Positions 26,301-32,505 of a DNA stretch of 40,040 nt are shown here, piece after piece. Origin of the DNA: JABSOG01 sp041583135 (GTDB lineage: Bacteria > Pseudomonadota > Gammaproteobacteria > Enterobacterales > Alteromonadaceae); assembly GCA_041583135.1 (NCBI GenBank), contig JBFHGJ010000049.1, positions 1-40,040 of the forward strand, read 5' to 3'. The translations under genes were made by a program, and so were the position numbers. The notes under the pieces are model-generated. The model did no database searches. It was not told the DNA's origin and worked only from the letters and a program-made list of their open reading frames with translations. Every line of letters starts with the position of its first letter. Positions within the stretch are counted from its first letter, which is position 1.

Positions 26301-26977
26301 CCAGTCGCTTCTGGTGGAATACCACCTTCCCATTCACCCACCATATCCCCGGAGATCACAAAGCTGTTGCTTGCCATATCGACATCATCGGCATCAATCG
26401 GCAAAGTCCAGCTCGATTGACCATCGGGATCATAATTGAGACCCCATAGTGCCGGATCGGAACCTCCTTCATATAAAGGTTCAATAAAGCCATTGACGTA
26501 GCCGTCAGGATGAGGCGGAGGCACGGCGCCATCGTCAACAGGCGGAGGTGCATCTCCTTCTGGTGGTGGCTCATCACCCTCTGGTGGCGGTGGTGCATCG
26601 TCACCTTCTGGTGGTGGCGGTGGTGTATCGTCACCTTCTGGTGGCGGTGGTGGTGTATCGTCACCTTCTGGTGGTGGCGGTGGTGCATCGTCACCTTCTG
26701 GTGGCGGTGGTGGTGGCGCATCGTCACCTTCTGGTGGCGGCTCATCGCCCTCTGGAGGGGGCGGTGGATCGTCACTGCCGGTCGTACCGTCTCCGGAATT
26801 CGATTGCGGTTCGTCTTGCTCAAAGCCTTTCGTCTCAGGTACGTCATCAGGCACTACGCCCAACTCCCCTACCACACCGCCAATCCCACCGGGGGCGATA
26901 CGATCTTCTAGTTTCTCAACCTTGGAATTGACCTTGGTTTTGGATCTCTTGGTCTCTTCATTATCGTTATCAGCCAC
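23336..26977 (-). CDS. Giant Asp-Gly-Ser/Trp/Tyr repeat protein with N-terminal KLEDRIAPGG motif
   Basis: This 1213-residue protein starts at a GTG (26977); GAGGAG lies 8 bases before it and no better ATG is near. There is no Sec signal. Residues 1-20 are polar and charged, and KLEDRIAPGGIGG follows at 22-34. Residues 71-156 are tandem PPPPPEGDD units, 160-262 look globular, and 265-1213 are repeats of about 18 residues (x-Y-x-DGS-xxx-W-N-ADGSGS). These repeats are grouped into higher-order units of about 227 residues. The protein is acidic, lacks Cys and has regular Trp/Tyr. No RTX nonapeptide or C-terminal type I signal was seen. Its strand and position make it the likely cargo of the M50/HlyD/TolC set. 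A surface or secreted structural role is inference. Confidence 0.85.
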   Translation of the reverse strand: MADNDNEETKRSKTKVNSKVEKLEDRIAPGGIGGVVGELGVVPDDVPETKGFEQDEPQSNSGDGTTGSDDPPPPPEGDEPPPEGDDAPPPPPPEGDDAPPPPPEGDDTPPPPPEGDDTPPPPPEGDDAPPPPEGDEPPPEGDAPPPVDDGAVPPPHPDGYVNGFIEPLYEGGSDPALWGLNYDPDGQSSWTLPIDADDVDMASNSFVISGDMVGEWEGGIPPEATGPDADGNYTITSWPISEVIDNGDGTVTLLIDLDAPDDGGSVEHPDGSIETHNADGSGSMTYPDGTVESWNADGSGSVTYPDGSSSTWDGQGGGSWDDGQGNTSTWSADGSGSWTSADGLSGSYSADGSSSITYPDGTSQSWDAEGNPTYYDAQGNVIPEDQWVPPSDSQHDDGSVTTYNDDGSSTHTTTDGTVYQYSADGSSTVTYPDGTLETHNADGSGTIAYADGTIESWDGQGGGSWDDGQGNSSTWNADGSGSSTYADGSSESWSSDGSYQYNGADGSYYTYNAQDGSSSWDDGQGNSGYYNADGSGGETYADGSSYTWGSDGSGSATHADGSVETWDGQGGGSWADSEGNSGTWNADGSGTWSSADGSSGYSNADGSWGTTNPDGSSEHWDSEGNVTYYDPAGNEVDAPADSGGGTDPTGGESYTETAPDGTVYSYNADGSGSATYPDGSTETWDGQGGGSWDDGQGNSSTWNADGSGSATYADGSYENWGADGSYDYHGSDGSHYSYNATTGESSWDDGQGNSGVNYADGSGSESYADGSSYTWNADGSGSAHYADGTTETWDGQGGGSWADSEGNSGTWNADGSGTWTSSDGSSGYYNADGSWGTTYPDGTSEHWDNAGNVTYYDAAGNEIDGAGSDGGVGDSGSADGSYTETGADGTVYTYNADGSGSAQYPDGSTETWDGQGGGSWDDGQGNSSTWSADGSGSATYADGSVETWSADGSYDYSGADGSHYSYDASTGASSWDDGQGNSGSYNADGSGTETYADGTSYTWNADGSGSTTYADGSVETWDGQGGGSWSDGQGNSGTWAADGSGSWTASDGSSGYYNADGSGGVTNADGSSESWDGQGNITYYDADGNVIDDGATGGGTDPASGDGTTETGADGTVYTYNADGSGSATYPDGSTETWDGQGGGSWDDGQGNTSAWSADGSGSFTNADGSSGSWAADGSGTYVEVDGTTWVYNADGSGSVTYPDGTTDTWSAP
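23340..25854 (-). repeat. Higher-order tandem repeats of about 681-684 bp
   Basis: The YYDxxGN codons recur at plus-strand positions 23727, 24411 and 25092, giving exact steps of 684 and 681 bases. A further, less regular copy lies at about 25854, a step of 762. Each unit contains about twelve short repeats of 18-19 residues in the same order: WDGQGGGSW, then GNSSTWNADGSGS, YADGS and so on. The nested organisation indicates recent whole-unit duplication. Confidence 0.85.
26510..26767 (-). repeat. Tandem 27-30-bp units encoding the Pro-rich stalk
   Basis: Near-identical units encode PPPPPEGDDA/T in tandem, covering residues about 71-156. Small differences in the number of Pro codons show slippage. 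The segment probably forms a stiff extended stalk between the N-terminal motif and the globular part. Copy number may vary between strains. Confidence 0.85.
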
Positions 26978-27568
26978 TATTGCAACTCCTCTTTATGTAT
27001 CGCTAAGACCAGGCTATGCGATTGCCTTAAATAGGATTTGCCAGCATTAAAAACCCTTGCATCACTCAAGCTGACGACCACCTAATTGGCAATTTATTCT
27101 ATACCACTACTTGTGTTGCTCGGTACGAAGTCAACGTCGGCCGACAGCATTTTTCCAGTTTGTTGCAAGCGCAAAAAAGCATGCCCATCACACCGTTTAA
27201 TGTCGGCGTTTGGCCTCAATGCAATAAAATGAAAAAAAATCAGAAACTGTCACGCCCAACTTCCACTTCGATTCGCCCTTTAGCTCGGCTGACTCCCCCT
27301 TGATAAGCAACCATGACCCGACCCCCCGAGTGGTTTAAACGCTTGATAGTAGCCAAACACGCCAAAGTACAACCATCGCCGATGCACCAAAATGACACAA
27401 GGTACAAATAGCCATTCGTATTAATATAAAACTTAGACCATAACCCAAGATTTACCAGCAAATAACCATGACAAATAAGTGGTCATTTTTGGTAACTACG
27501 CCAACAAGGACGTTCTTACTCATCGGACAATTTCTCGACATCTTTAGTGTTTTTTGAATATTTGATAG
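26978..27568. other. 591-base gene-free region upstream of the repeat protein
   Basis: This stretch must carry the promoter of the repeat protein, but I see no clear -35/-10 pair. A 73-codon open frame on the minus strand (27240-27461) has no convincing ribosome site or family character. The region is AT-rich near 27230, with an A-run. No riboswitch or RNA gene could be recognised. Confidence 0.5.
26986..26991 (-). promoter_or_regulatory. Strong ribosome site that fixes the GTG start
   Basis: GAGGAG on the minus strand lies 8 bases before the GTG of the repeat protein. It is the best ribosome site in the region and supports the non-ATG start and the position of the KLEDRIAPGG motif. Confidence 0.75.
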
Positions 27569-28369
27569 TCAACGTGGTTTGGTACAGGTGGTAACAGGAA
27601 AGATGGGGTGCATTTGCTGGAGCCTTTTTTCTAGGTTTAAAGACCCAAATTCATTGAGATGTTTTGGCTGTGTGGCATGGCTTTGAAGTCGTTGCTGTGG
27701 CTTGTGCGTCAAGATAAGGATCAGGTTGGCAGAGCCTTCACTATGGCCCAAAAAGCCACCGTTAAAACATTGCTTGGCACACGCCAAAAGCATCATCAAG
27801 TGCTCGTCGCTGCGAGGCGCCAAATTAAGGGTCACCACCCCCTCAGGGGTTAAACGGCTGGCCAACAGAGTGAAAAAGTCTGGATGGTCGATGCACTCGG
27901 CATGATATTGTCCGTTAAACAAATCGACCAATATCAAATCGTATTGACCGTTATCGTTTTGTAAAAAATGATATGCATCGTCATGGCTTACCGGCCAGTC
28001 CTGCGTTAGAGGGAGATGTTGCAGAACCTGCGCTATCAAGGCGCCGCTTTGCTCTACCGCCAACCACTGCTGTGGCGGGTGCGATATCGCGGCAAAGCAG
28101 CGTTCAAACGCGCCGATGCCAAAACCTAGATTCAACACCTGTTGCGGCATTTTGCTGACAAGCGCCAATGCCGCCATCATGTTTTTTTGATAATTCAGCA
28201 CCAGCTCAGTGGGCGCCTTGACATGACACACCGCTTGAATTGCCTCGCCACCACCATAAAGCCAATAGCAATCACCATCATGGTACAAAGCAATATCACC
28301 ACAGTCCGCCACAAAGGTGGCGGAATTTTGTCGCCCAAGCAGTGTTTTGATAAGGTCCATAATAAGCAT
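27569..28369 (-). CDS. Spermidine-synthase-fold SAM methyltransferase-like protein
   Basis: This 266-residue protein has the SpeE-type Rossmann core. An N-terminal beta region spans about 15-60, motif I is VLNLGFGIGAFE at about 78-90, VEQ ends strand 2, HDDAYHFL follows and YDLILVDLFNGQYH is the post-motif. True spermidine synthases have DSSDP-like Asp at the last place; here it is LFNG, so polyamine synthesis is doubtful and a methyltransferase or degenerate role is more likely. The ATG overlaps the stop of the upstream nucleotidyltransferase by one base, tying it to the rtc RNA-repair operon as last gene. An alternative ATG lies 9 bases downstream. Role in RNA repair is inferred only from linkage. 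Confidence 0.75.
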   Translation of the reverse strand: MLIMDLIKTLLGRQNSATFVADCGDIALYHDGDCYWLYGGGEAIQAVCHVKAPTELVLNYQKNMMAALALVSKMPQQVLNLGFGIGAFERCFAAISHPPQQWLAVEQSGALIAQVLQHLPLTQDWPVSHDDAYHFLQNDNGQYDLILVDLFNGQYHAECIDHPDFFTLLASRLTPEGVVTLNLAPRSDEHLMMLLACAKQCFNGGFLGHSEGSANLILILTHKPQQRLQSHATQPKHLNEFGSLNLEKRLQQMHPIFPVTTCTKPR

Positions 28370-29142
28370 TAAAGCGCAGCAATAACGTCACGAAACAGCT
28401 GGTTCCACTGCTCGCCAACAATTTTTTCCGCAGCTAGGGTTGCTGCAAAATCAAATGTATCTAACTGCTGAAAGGTCTCGACAACAAATTCGATAAGCGC
28501 ATTATCAACAACCACCATCTGTGACTCGGCGAGCTTCGATTTTTGCTCAATCAGCTGTTTCAGGCAGCTATTGAGCCTCGTATCATCAGCCATAGTACCT
28601 GCCACCAGTTTATCAAATGCAACCGGAGGCGCACTTTGGTAACGACGGATCCACAGTGCACACAAACTTGCCCTACAACAATAAAAGAAACGTTTGAGCT
28701 TAATCGGCTCGCCGGGTTTGGCAATATCGGTTATGAATTTTTTCGCCTGTGAATAATAGTGATAAAAACCCGCTTTGGCATTAAATCCAGCATTAACTCC
28801 TTGACGCAAAATGTCCACAGCATCATCGGCTTGGCGATAAACTACAGGGCTATTAAGCCACTCGAGTAATACCGCATTGCCTTTTGCCCCCAACGTTAAA
28901 GCTTTTTTTAGATCCCAGCCATTGATATCCAGTTCTGCGTTGATGGCCAATTCAATCACATCGCTCTGTTGATATATCTGCAAATACCAATCTTTTGGGT
29001 GGGCATAGATAAAACGCACATCATAATCACTATCAGGTGAGGGAAATCCCCAAGCTCGACTACCACTTTCAATAGCGGCAATCATCTTGACCCCATATTC
29101 GCGCTCTATCGCACAAAGCTGCTGCTGAATTTGTTCATTCAT
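28369..29142 (-). CDS. RlaP-type nucleotidyltransferase, copy 2
   Basis: This 257-residue protein belongs to the DNA polymerase beta-like nucleotidyltransferases of the RlaP/YcgL group (PF10127 type). The catalytic motif IESGSRAWGFPSPDSDYDVRFIY at about residues 24-46 keeps the GS and the D-x-D metal ligands. A helical C-terminal half (GNAVLLEWLNSPVVY, FYHYYSQAKKFI) completes the fold. RlaP means RNA-ligase-associated polB; family members cluster with Rtc ligases and are thought to add or transfer nucleotides at damaged RNA ends. It lies 7 bases after the first RlaP gene and overlaps the methyltransferase-like gene by one base. Function is inferred from family and operon. Confidence 0.82.
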   Translation of the reverse strand: MNEQIQQQLCAIEREYGVKMIAAIESGSRAWGFPSPDSDYDVRFIYAHPKDWYLQIYQQSDVIELAINAELDINGWDLKKALTLGAKGNAVLLEWLNSPVVYRQADDAVDILRQGVNAGFNAKAGFYHYYSQAKKFITDIAKPGEPIKLKRFFYCCRASLCALWIRRYQSAPPVAFDKLVAGTMADDTRLNSCLKQLIEQKSKLAESQMVVVDNALIEFVVETFQQLDTFDFAATLAAEKIVGEQWNQLFRDVIAAL

Positions 29143-29149
29143 TTTTGAC

Positions 29150-30052
29150 TTAATCCTTGAGCTTGTTTAGCACAGACTCTATTTGAGCAATTGCCCACGC
29201 ATTCCTATCTTGACTGACCACAGCCCGTTCAATGCTACCGTAATACTGTTCATAACAATCAAGCAGCAACTGGCGGATCTCATTTAGCCGTGGCTTTTGC
29301 GGCAAGCATGAGTTGCAATAAGCTAGCTCTAATTGCTTGTCTTTATCTTTAAAGTGATTTTCCAACTCGGCAAAGGTCCACTCTCCTGCACGAATCGCTT
29401 TGAGTTGCTCGGCATTACGAGTTAAATCCATTTTACCTTCATTGAGCAGTTGCTCGACCTCGTTGAGTAACCTCACCACATGGTAAGCAAACTTAACATC
29501 ATAGCCGAACTTTTCCACCAGTGACTTACGCTTGCCTTGAGGCTGCTTTACCTTCAATTTATTCAATTGGCTGTACGCATAGCCTTTGAACTTCGGCCAA
29601 CAGCCTTTGTGCAAAAACAACTGCCGATTTACTCTGACCATATCACCGATTGCCGTACTATAAAGTATGCAGTTATCTGGCACATAAAGCATATCGATAA
29701 TGTTTGGGTTATTTTCACTAAGTAGTTGGAAATAGCGTGCAATGGCATAAACCGTTACATCATAGCAGCGCCCGTGGCCACCGAGCGCGCTTTGGTCAAA
29801 AATATGATGCTGCTGAAAATGCTTAAAAGCTGGCTGACAAAGATCAAACCCCGGCACTTCTCCCCGCAGATGTGGAAAGGCATCTTCTTTAGGCGCGATA
29901 GCAAAACCATAGACATCAAAATCAGAAGAATCGTTGCTAACACCGTATGCAATTGACCCCATAACCACCTCGTACTGCACAGCAGCACTGAGAAACGATG
30001 GGACGCCTTTGAGCATTTTTCGCTCGGCCAACTTAGCAATATGTGAGGGCAT
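29150..30052 (-). CDS. RlaP-type nucleotidyltransferase, copy 1
   Basis: This 300-residue protein is a second member of the same nucleotidyltransferase group, diverged from its neighbour. The motif VMGSIAYGVSNDSSDFDVYGF at about residues 30-50 has the GS and D-x-D catalytic residues. A family helix follows with LNKLKVKQPQGKRKSLVEKFGYDVKFAYHVVRLLNEVEQLL. AGGAGG lies 5 bases before the ATG, a very strong ribosome site, and the rtcA stop is 8 bases upstream. Two distinct copies in tandem suggest different RNA-end substrates or a heteromeric enzyme. The exact reaction is unknown. Confidence 0.82.
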   Translation of the reverse strand: MPSHIAKLAERKMLKGVPSFLSAAVQYEVVMGSIAYGVSNDSSDFDVYGFAIAPKEDAFPHLRGEVPGFDLCQPAFKHFQQHHIFDQSALGGHGRCYDVTVYAIARYFQLLSENNPNIIDMLYVPDNCILYSTAIGDMVRVNRQLFLHKGCWPKFKGYAYSQLNKLKVKQPQGKRKSLVEKFGYDVKFAYHVVRLLNEVEQLLNEGKMDLTRNAEQLKAIRAGEWTFAELENHFKDKDKQLELAYCNSCLPQKPRLNEIRQLLLDCYEQYYGSIERAVVSQDRNAWAIAQIESVLNKLKD

Positions 30053-30060
30053 TATACCTC

Positions 30061-31080
30061 CTATTGAACGTTGAGCAGATAACAGGAATCATTGATTGCA
30101 CGGCACTCGATACGCACATTGGTCAACTGTTCAATCACGGCAATGTTAGTCAAAGTATGGCTTGATGGCTTATCGGTGATAAATTCACAGCCATCAACCA
30201 TCAGCATCGGTAGCAAAAGCTGGTCCGCCAAGTGCTCCTCGACACTGGCACCAGAGTCCAAAAAGTGTTGCATCTTATCGGCTAGCCTTTTAGCGACGGC
30301 TTCTGCCTGAACACCTGCCTCACCGGTGCCTTCAACAATGCTCTCATGGGTATTGGAGGTCACATGCAGCCCCAAATAGTTTCCCGGACCTTGAGTTCTA
30401 GGCGTTCGACTTTCATTAGTCGCATCCTGCCAATTGAGCTGCGCCATTACCACAGCAAACTCCCGCTGTAAAATTTTAGGCGGCAAATTACTAACGATAC
30501 CACTGATATGACGCTTGCCCGGTAATGGTGGATGGCGTAAACGAAACGGTTTTAGCGTCGGGTTACCCTGTACTTTAAGTGTCCATTTACCACCACCGGC
30601 CGGATTAAAGCCAAGCTCGTGAACTTTGACCTGATAACGCAAGCCCATCTGCGCCAAAATCGGCAAAAACGAGCGTTGCAGAAAAGTCAAAGAAGGAGAC
30701 ATGCCATTGTGAGTGCCGCCTTCAAAACGAACCTCGGACTCGCCGTCGGCGCTCATCAACAAAGGTAAAATGGTCTGGCAGACCAAGGTCGTACTGCCAG
30801 CGGTACCAATCACAAAGTGATAACGCCCAGCTTTGATTTGGCCGGGTTCAAAGCGCAGTTTGGTTGAGCGCAACTCGTCACCTTCGAGTCGGCCATTGCT
30901 GATCTGCGCCGCTGCGCGCACCGATGTCAAATGCTGACGCAACAGCCCGGGCTTTTTTCGACCGGCACGTATGTTATGAATTTCGATAGGCTGACCGGTT
31001 AATGCCGCCAACGTCATACTGGTTCTTAAAACCTGACCGCCACCTTCACCTTGGGCGCCGTCTATAATTATGGTATTCAT
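30061..31080 (-). CDS. rtcA: RNA 3'-terminal phosphate cyclase
   Basis: The protein has 339 residues from the ATG at 31080, chosen because AAAAGGATAAAG precedes it directly and the E. coli protein is 338 long. It converts RNA 3'-phosphate to 2',3'-cyclic phosphate via an adenylylated His. The N terminus (TIIIDGAQGEGGGQVLRTS) and the catalytic His in SSHTLTNIAVIEQL are intact, as are the RAGRKKPGLLRQHL segment and the family central insert. The ribosome site lies in the last codons of rtcB, 2 bases before the start, so expression is coupled. It acts with RtcB and the downstream nucleotidyltransferases in RNA end repair. Confidence 0.95.
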   Translation of the reverse strand: MNTIIIDGAQGEGGGQVLRTSMTLAALTGQPIEIHNIRAGRKKPGLLRQHLTSVRAAAQISNGRLEGDELRSTKLRFEPGQIKAGRYHFVIGTAGSTTLVCQTILPLLMSADGESEVRFEGGTHNGMSPSLTFLQRSFLPILAQMGLRYQVKVHELGFNPAGGGKWTLKVQGNPTLKPFRLRHPPLPGKRHISGIVSNLPPKILQREFAVVMAQLNWQDATNESRTPRTQGPGNYLGLHVTSNTHESIVEGTGEAGVQAEAVAKRLADKMQHFLDSGASVEEHLADQLLLPMLMVDGCEFITDKPSSHTLTNIAVIEQLTNVRIECRAINDSCYLLNVQ

Positions 31081-31082
31081 CT

Positions 31083-32315
31083 TTATCCTTTTACACAAAC
31101 AACCTGTTTTAGCGTATGCACAACTTCAACCAAGTCGCGCTGAGCCGCCATCACTTTTTCGATATCTTTGTAGGCGTGTGGGATCTCATCTATCACCCCC
31201 GCGTCTTTGCGACACTCAACGCCTTTGGTCGCATCGATTTGATCTTTAACGTTGTAGATTTTTTTTGCTTTGGTGCGCGACATTACCCGCCCGGCGCCAT
31301 GACTACAACTGTTAAAGCTATCTGGATGACCCAAACCGCGCACGATATAGGAGCGAGCCCCCATTGAACCGGGAATGATCCCCAGCTCACCTTTTTCAGC
31401 CCGCACTGCCCCTTTACGCGTTACATAACAATCTTTTCCAAAATGGTGCTCACGAGAGATATAGTTATGATGACAGTTAACCGCCAGTTCATCGACGTTG
31501 AAAGGCTTATTGATCACCTGACGAAACGCCTTGATGGCATTGGTCATCATCACTTCACGATTTTTGCGGGCAAAGTCCTGCGCCCATTCGACGGCTTCAA
31601 CATAATCGTCAAACAATTCAGAGCCTTCTTTTAAGTAGGCCAGATCAAGATCTGGTAGATTGATCTGATGGCGCGTCATTTCTTTACGGGCTTTTTCGAT
31701 AAAGTACATACCGATGCGGTTACCTACCCCACGGCTACCGGAATGCAACATGATCCACACCCCATCATGCTCATCGATACACAACTCTAAGAAGTGGTTT
31801 CCCGTCCCCATAGTGCCAAGATGATGAATATTGTTACTCTGACCAATCGCCGGATGTTTTTCACAAATGCGGGCAAATCTTTGCTCAAGGCCCTGCCAGG
31901 TTTGCGCCACCAGTTCAGGAATATCCTGCCACGACCCTCTATCTGTTTTACGTCTTCCCGACGTTCTACCATGAGGCACCGCTGCTTCAAAGGCGTGACG
32001 CACGGCGGCGAGGTTATCCGGCAAATCACTGGCCTTTAAGGAGGTTCTGGTCGCTACCATACCGCAACCCAGATCCACCCCAACAGCAGCGGGAATGACG
32101 GCATTCAGCGAAGGGATCACACTACCTATGGTCGCACCTTTACCAAAATGCACATCAGGCATCACGGCAAGATGAGAATGAATGAGGTCCATTGAGGCCA
32201 CATTACGCAATTGCTTCAACGCCTCAGGCTCTACCGGCACATCTTTCACCCAAGCTTTGATAGGGGTTTGTCCAGCGGTATTTAGATCTATATATTGTGT
32301 TTCACCACACATCAT
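31083..32315 (-). CDS. rtcB: RNA-splicing ligase RtcB
   Basis: This 410-residue ligase joins RNA 3'-phosphate or cyclic phosphate ends to 5'-OH ends using GTP and manganese. Its sequence closely follows E. coli RtcB (408). Metal and active-site motifs are GVDLGCGM, NNIHHLGTMGTGNHF, HSGSRGVGN and the guanylated His in CSHGAGRVMSRTKAKK, with the terminal QVVCVKG. AAAGGA lies before two adjacent ATG codons; either may be used. It is the first gene of the five-gene repair operon and faces rtcR across a 190-base gap with a sigma-54-like promoter. Induction upon RNA damage is expected from the E. coli model. Confidence 0.96.
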   Translation of the reverse strand: MMCGETQYIDLNTAGQTPIKAWVKDVPVEPEALKQLRNVASMDLIHSHLAVMPDVHFGKGATIGSVIPSLNAVIPAAVGVDLGCGMVATRTSLKASDLPDNLAAVRHAFEAAVPHGRTSGRRKTDRGSWQDIPELVAQTWQGLEQRFARICEKHPAIGQSNNIHHLGTMGTGNHFLELCIDEHDGVWIMLHSGSRGVGNRIGMYFIEKARKEMTRHQINLPDLDLAYLKEGSELFDDYVEAVEWAQDFARKNREVMMTNAIKAFRQVINKPFNVDELAVNCHHNYISREHHFGKDCYVTRKGAVRAEKGELGIIPGSMGARSYIVRGLGHPDSFNSCSHGAGRVMSRTKAKKIYNVKDQIDATKGVECRKDAGVIDEIPHAYKDIEKVMAAQRDLVEVVHTLKQVVCVKG

Positions 32316-32351
32316 TATTTTCCTTTGTACTATGTTCGATAATCACACTAT

Positions 32352-32369
32352 TAACAAGATATAGACCAA
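32352..32369 (-). promoter_or_regulatory. Candidate sigma-54 (-24/-12) promoter for the rtc operon
   Basis: The minus strand reads TTGGTCTATATCTTGTTA. The GG and the TTG are spaced as in the sigma-54 consensus TTGGCACG-N4-TTGC, with T in place of the -12 C. It ends 37 bases before the rtcB start. RtcR is a sigma-54 activator, which supports the call. Confidence 0.5.
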
Positions 32370-32466
32370 AACGTAGAAGACGCTAAAAACAATCTTTAAT
32401 TAATTGATATATAAGCATTATATTTTCTTTCCAAGAAAAACCCCTTGGTATCCATCAAAATAAAAT

Positions 32467-32482
32467 ATATCCTAATGGATAT
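32467..32482. promoter_or_regulatory. Inverted repeat, candidate RtcR binding site
   Basis: ATATCC-TAAT-GGATAT forms a symmetric 16-base element about 100 bases upstream of the candidate -24/-12 promoter, a normal place for an enhancer site. Further GGATA/TATCC copies occur at about 32447-32452 and 32489-32492. Binding by RtcR is inferred. Confidence 0.4.
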
Positions 32483-32505
32483 CTATCTATCCAATTGATA
32501 TTCCA

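Noticed and set aside
26550..26767. CRISPR-like regular repeats
   Set aside because: The 27-30-bp units are directly adjacent, without unique spacers, and encode an in-frame Pro-rich stalk.
23528..26911. Long open frames on the plus strand and in a second minus-strand frame across the repeat gene
   Set aside because: They come from the low-complexity repeat and the lack of stop codons in its shifted or complementary reading; their products are repetitive His/Arg/Met-rich strings without ribosome sites.
27240..27461. 73-codon minus-strand frame upstream of the repeat protein
   Set aside because: No ribosome site, no family character and a composition that looks random; kept as gene-free sequence.
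26978..27568. Possible c-di-GMP (GEMM) riboswitch before the repeat gene
   Set aside because: I looked for the conserved GCAAACC and GACGCAAAGCC blocks on the minus strand and did not find them.
27569..28369. Genuine spermidine synthase (speE)
   Set aside because: The fold fits, but the Asp-containing DSSDP-type motif is replaced by LFNG and the gene is embedded in an RNA-repair operon.
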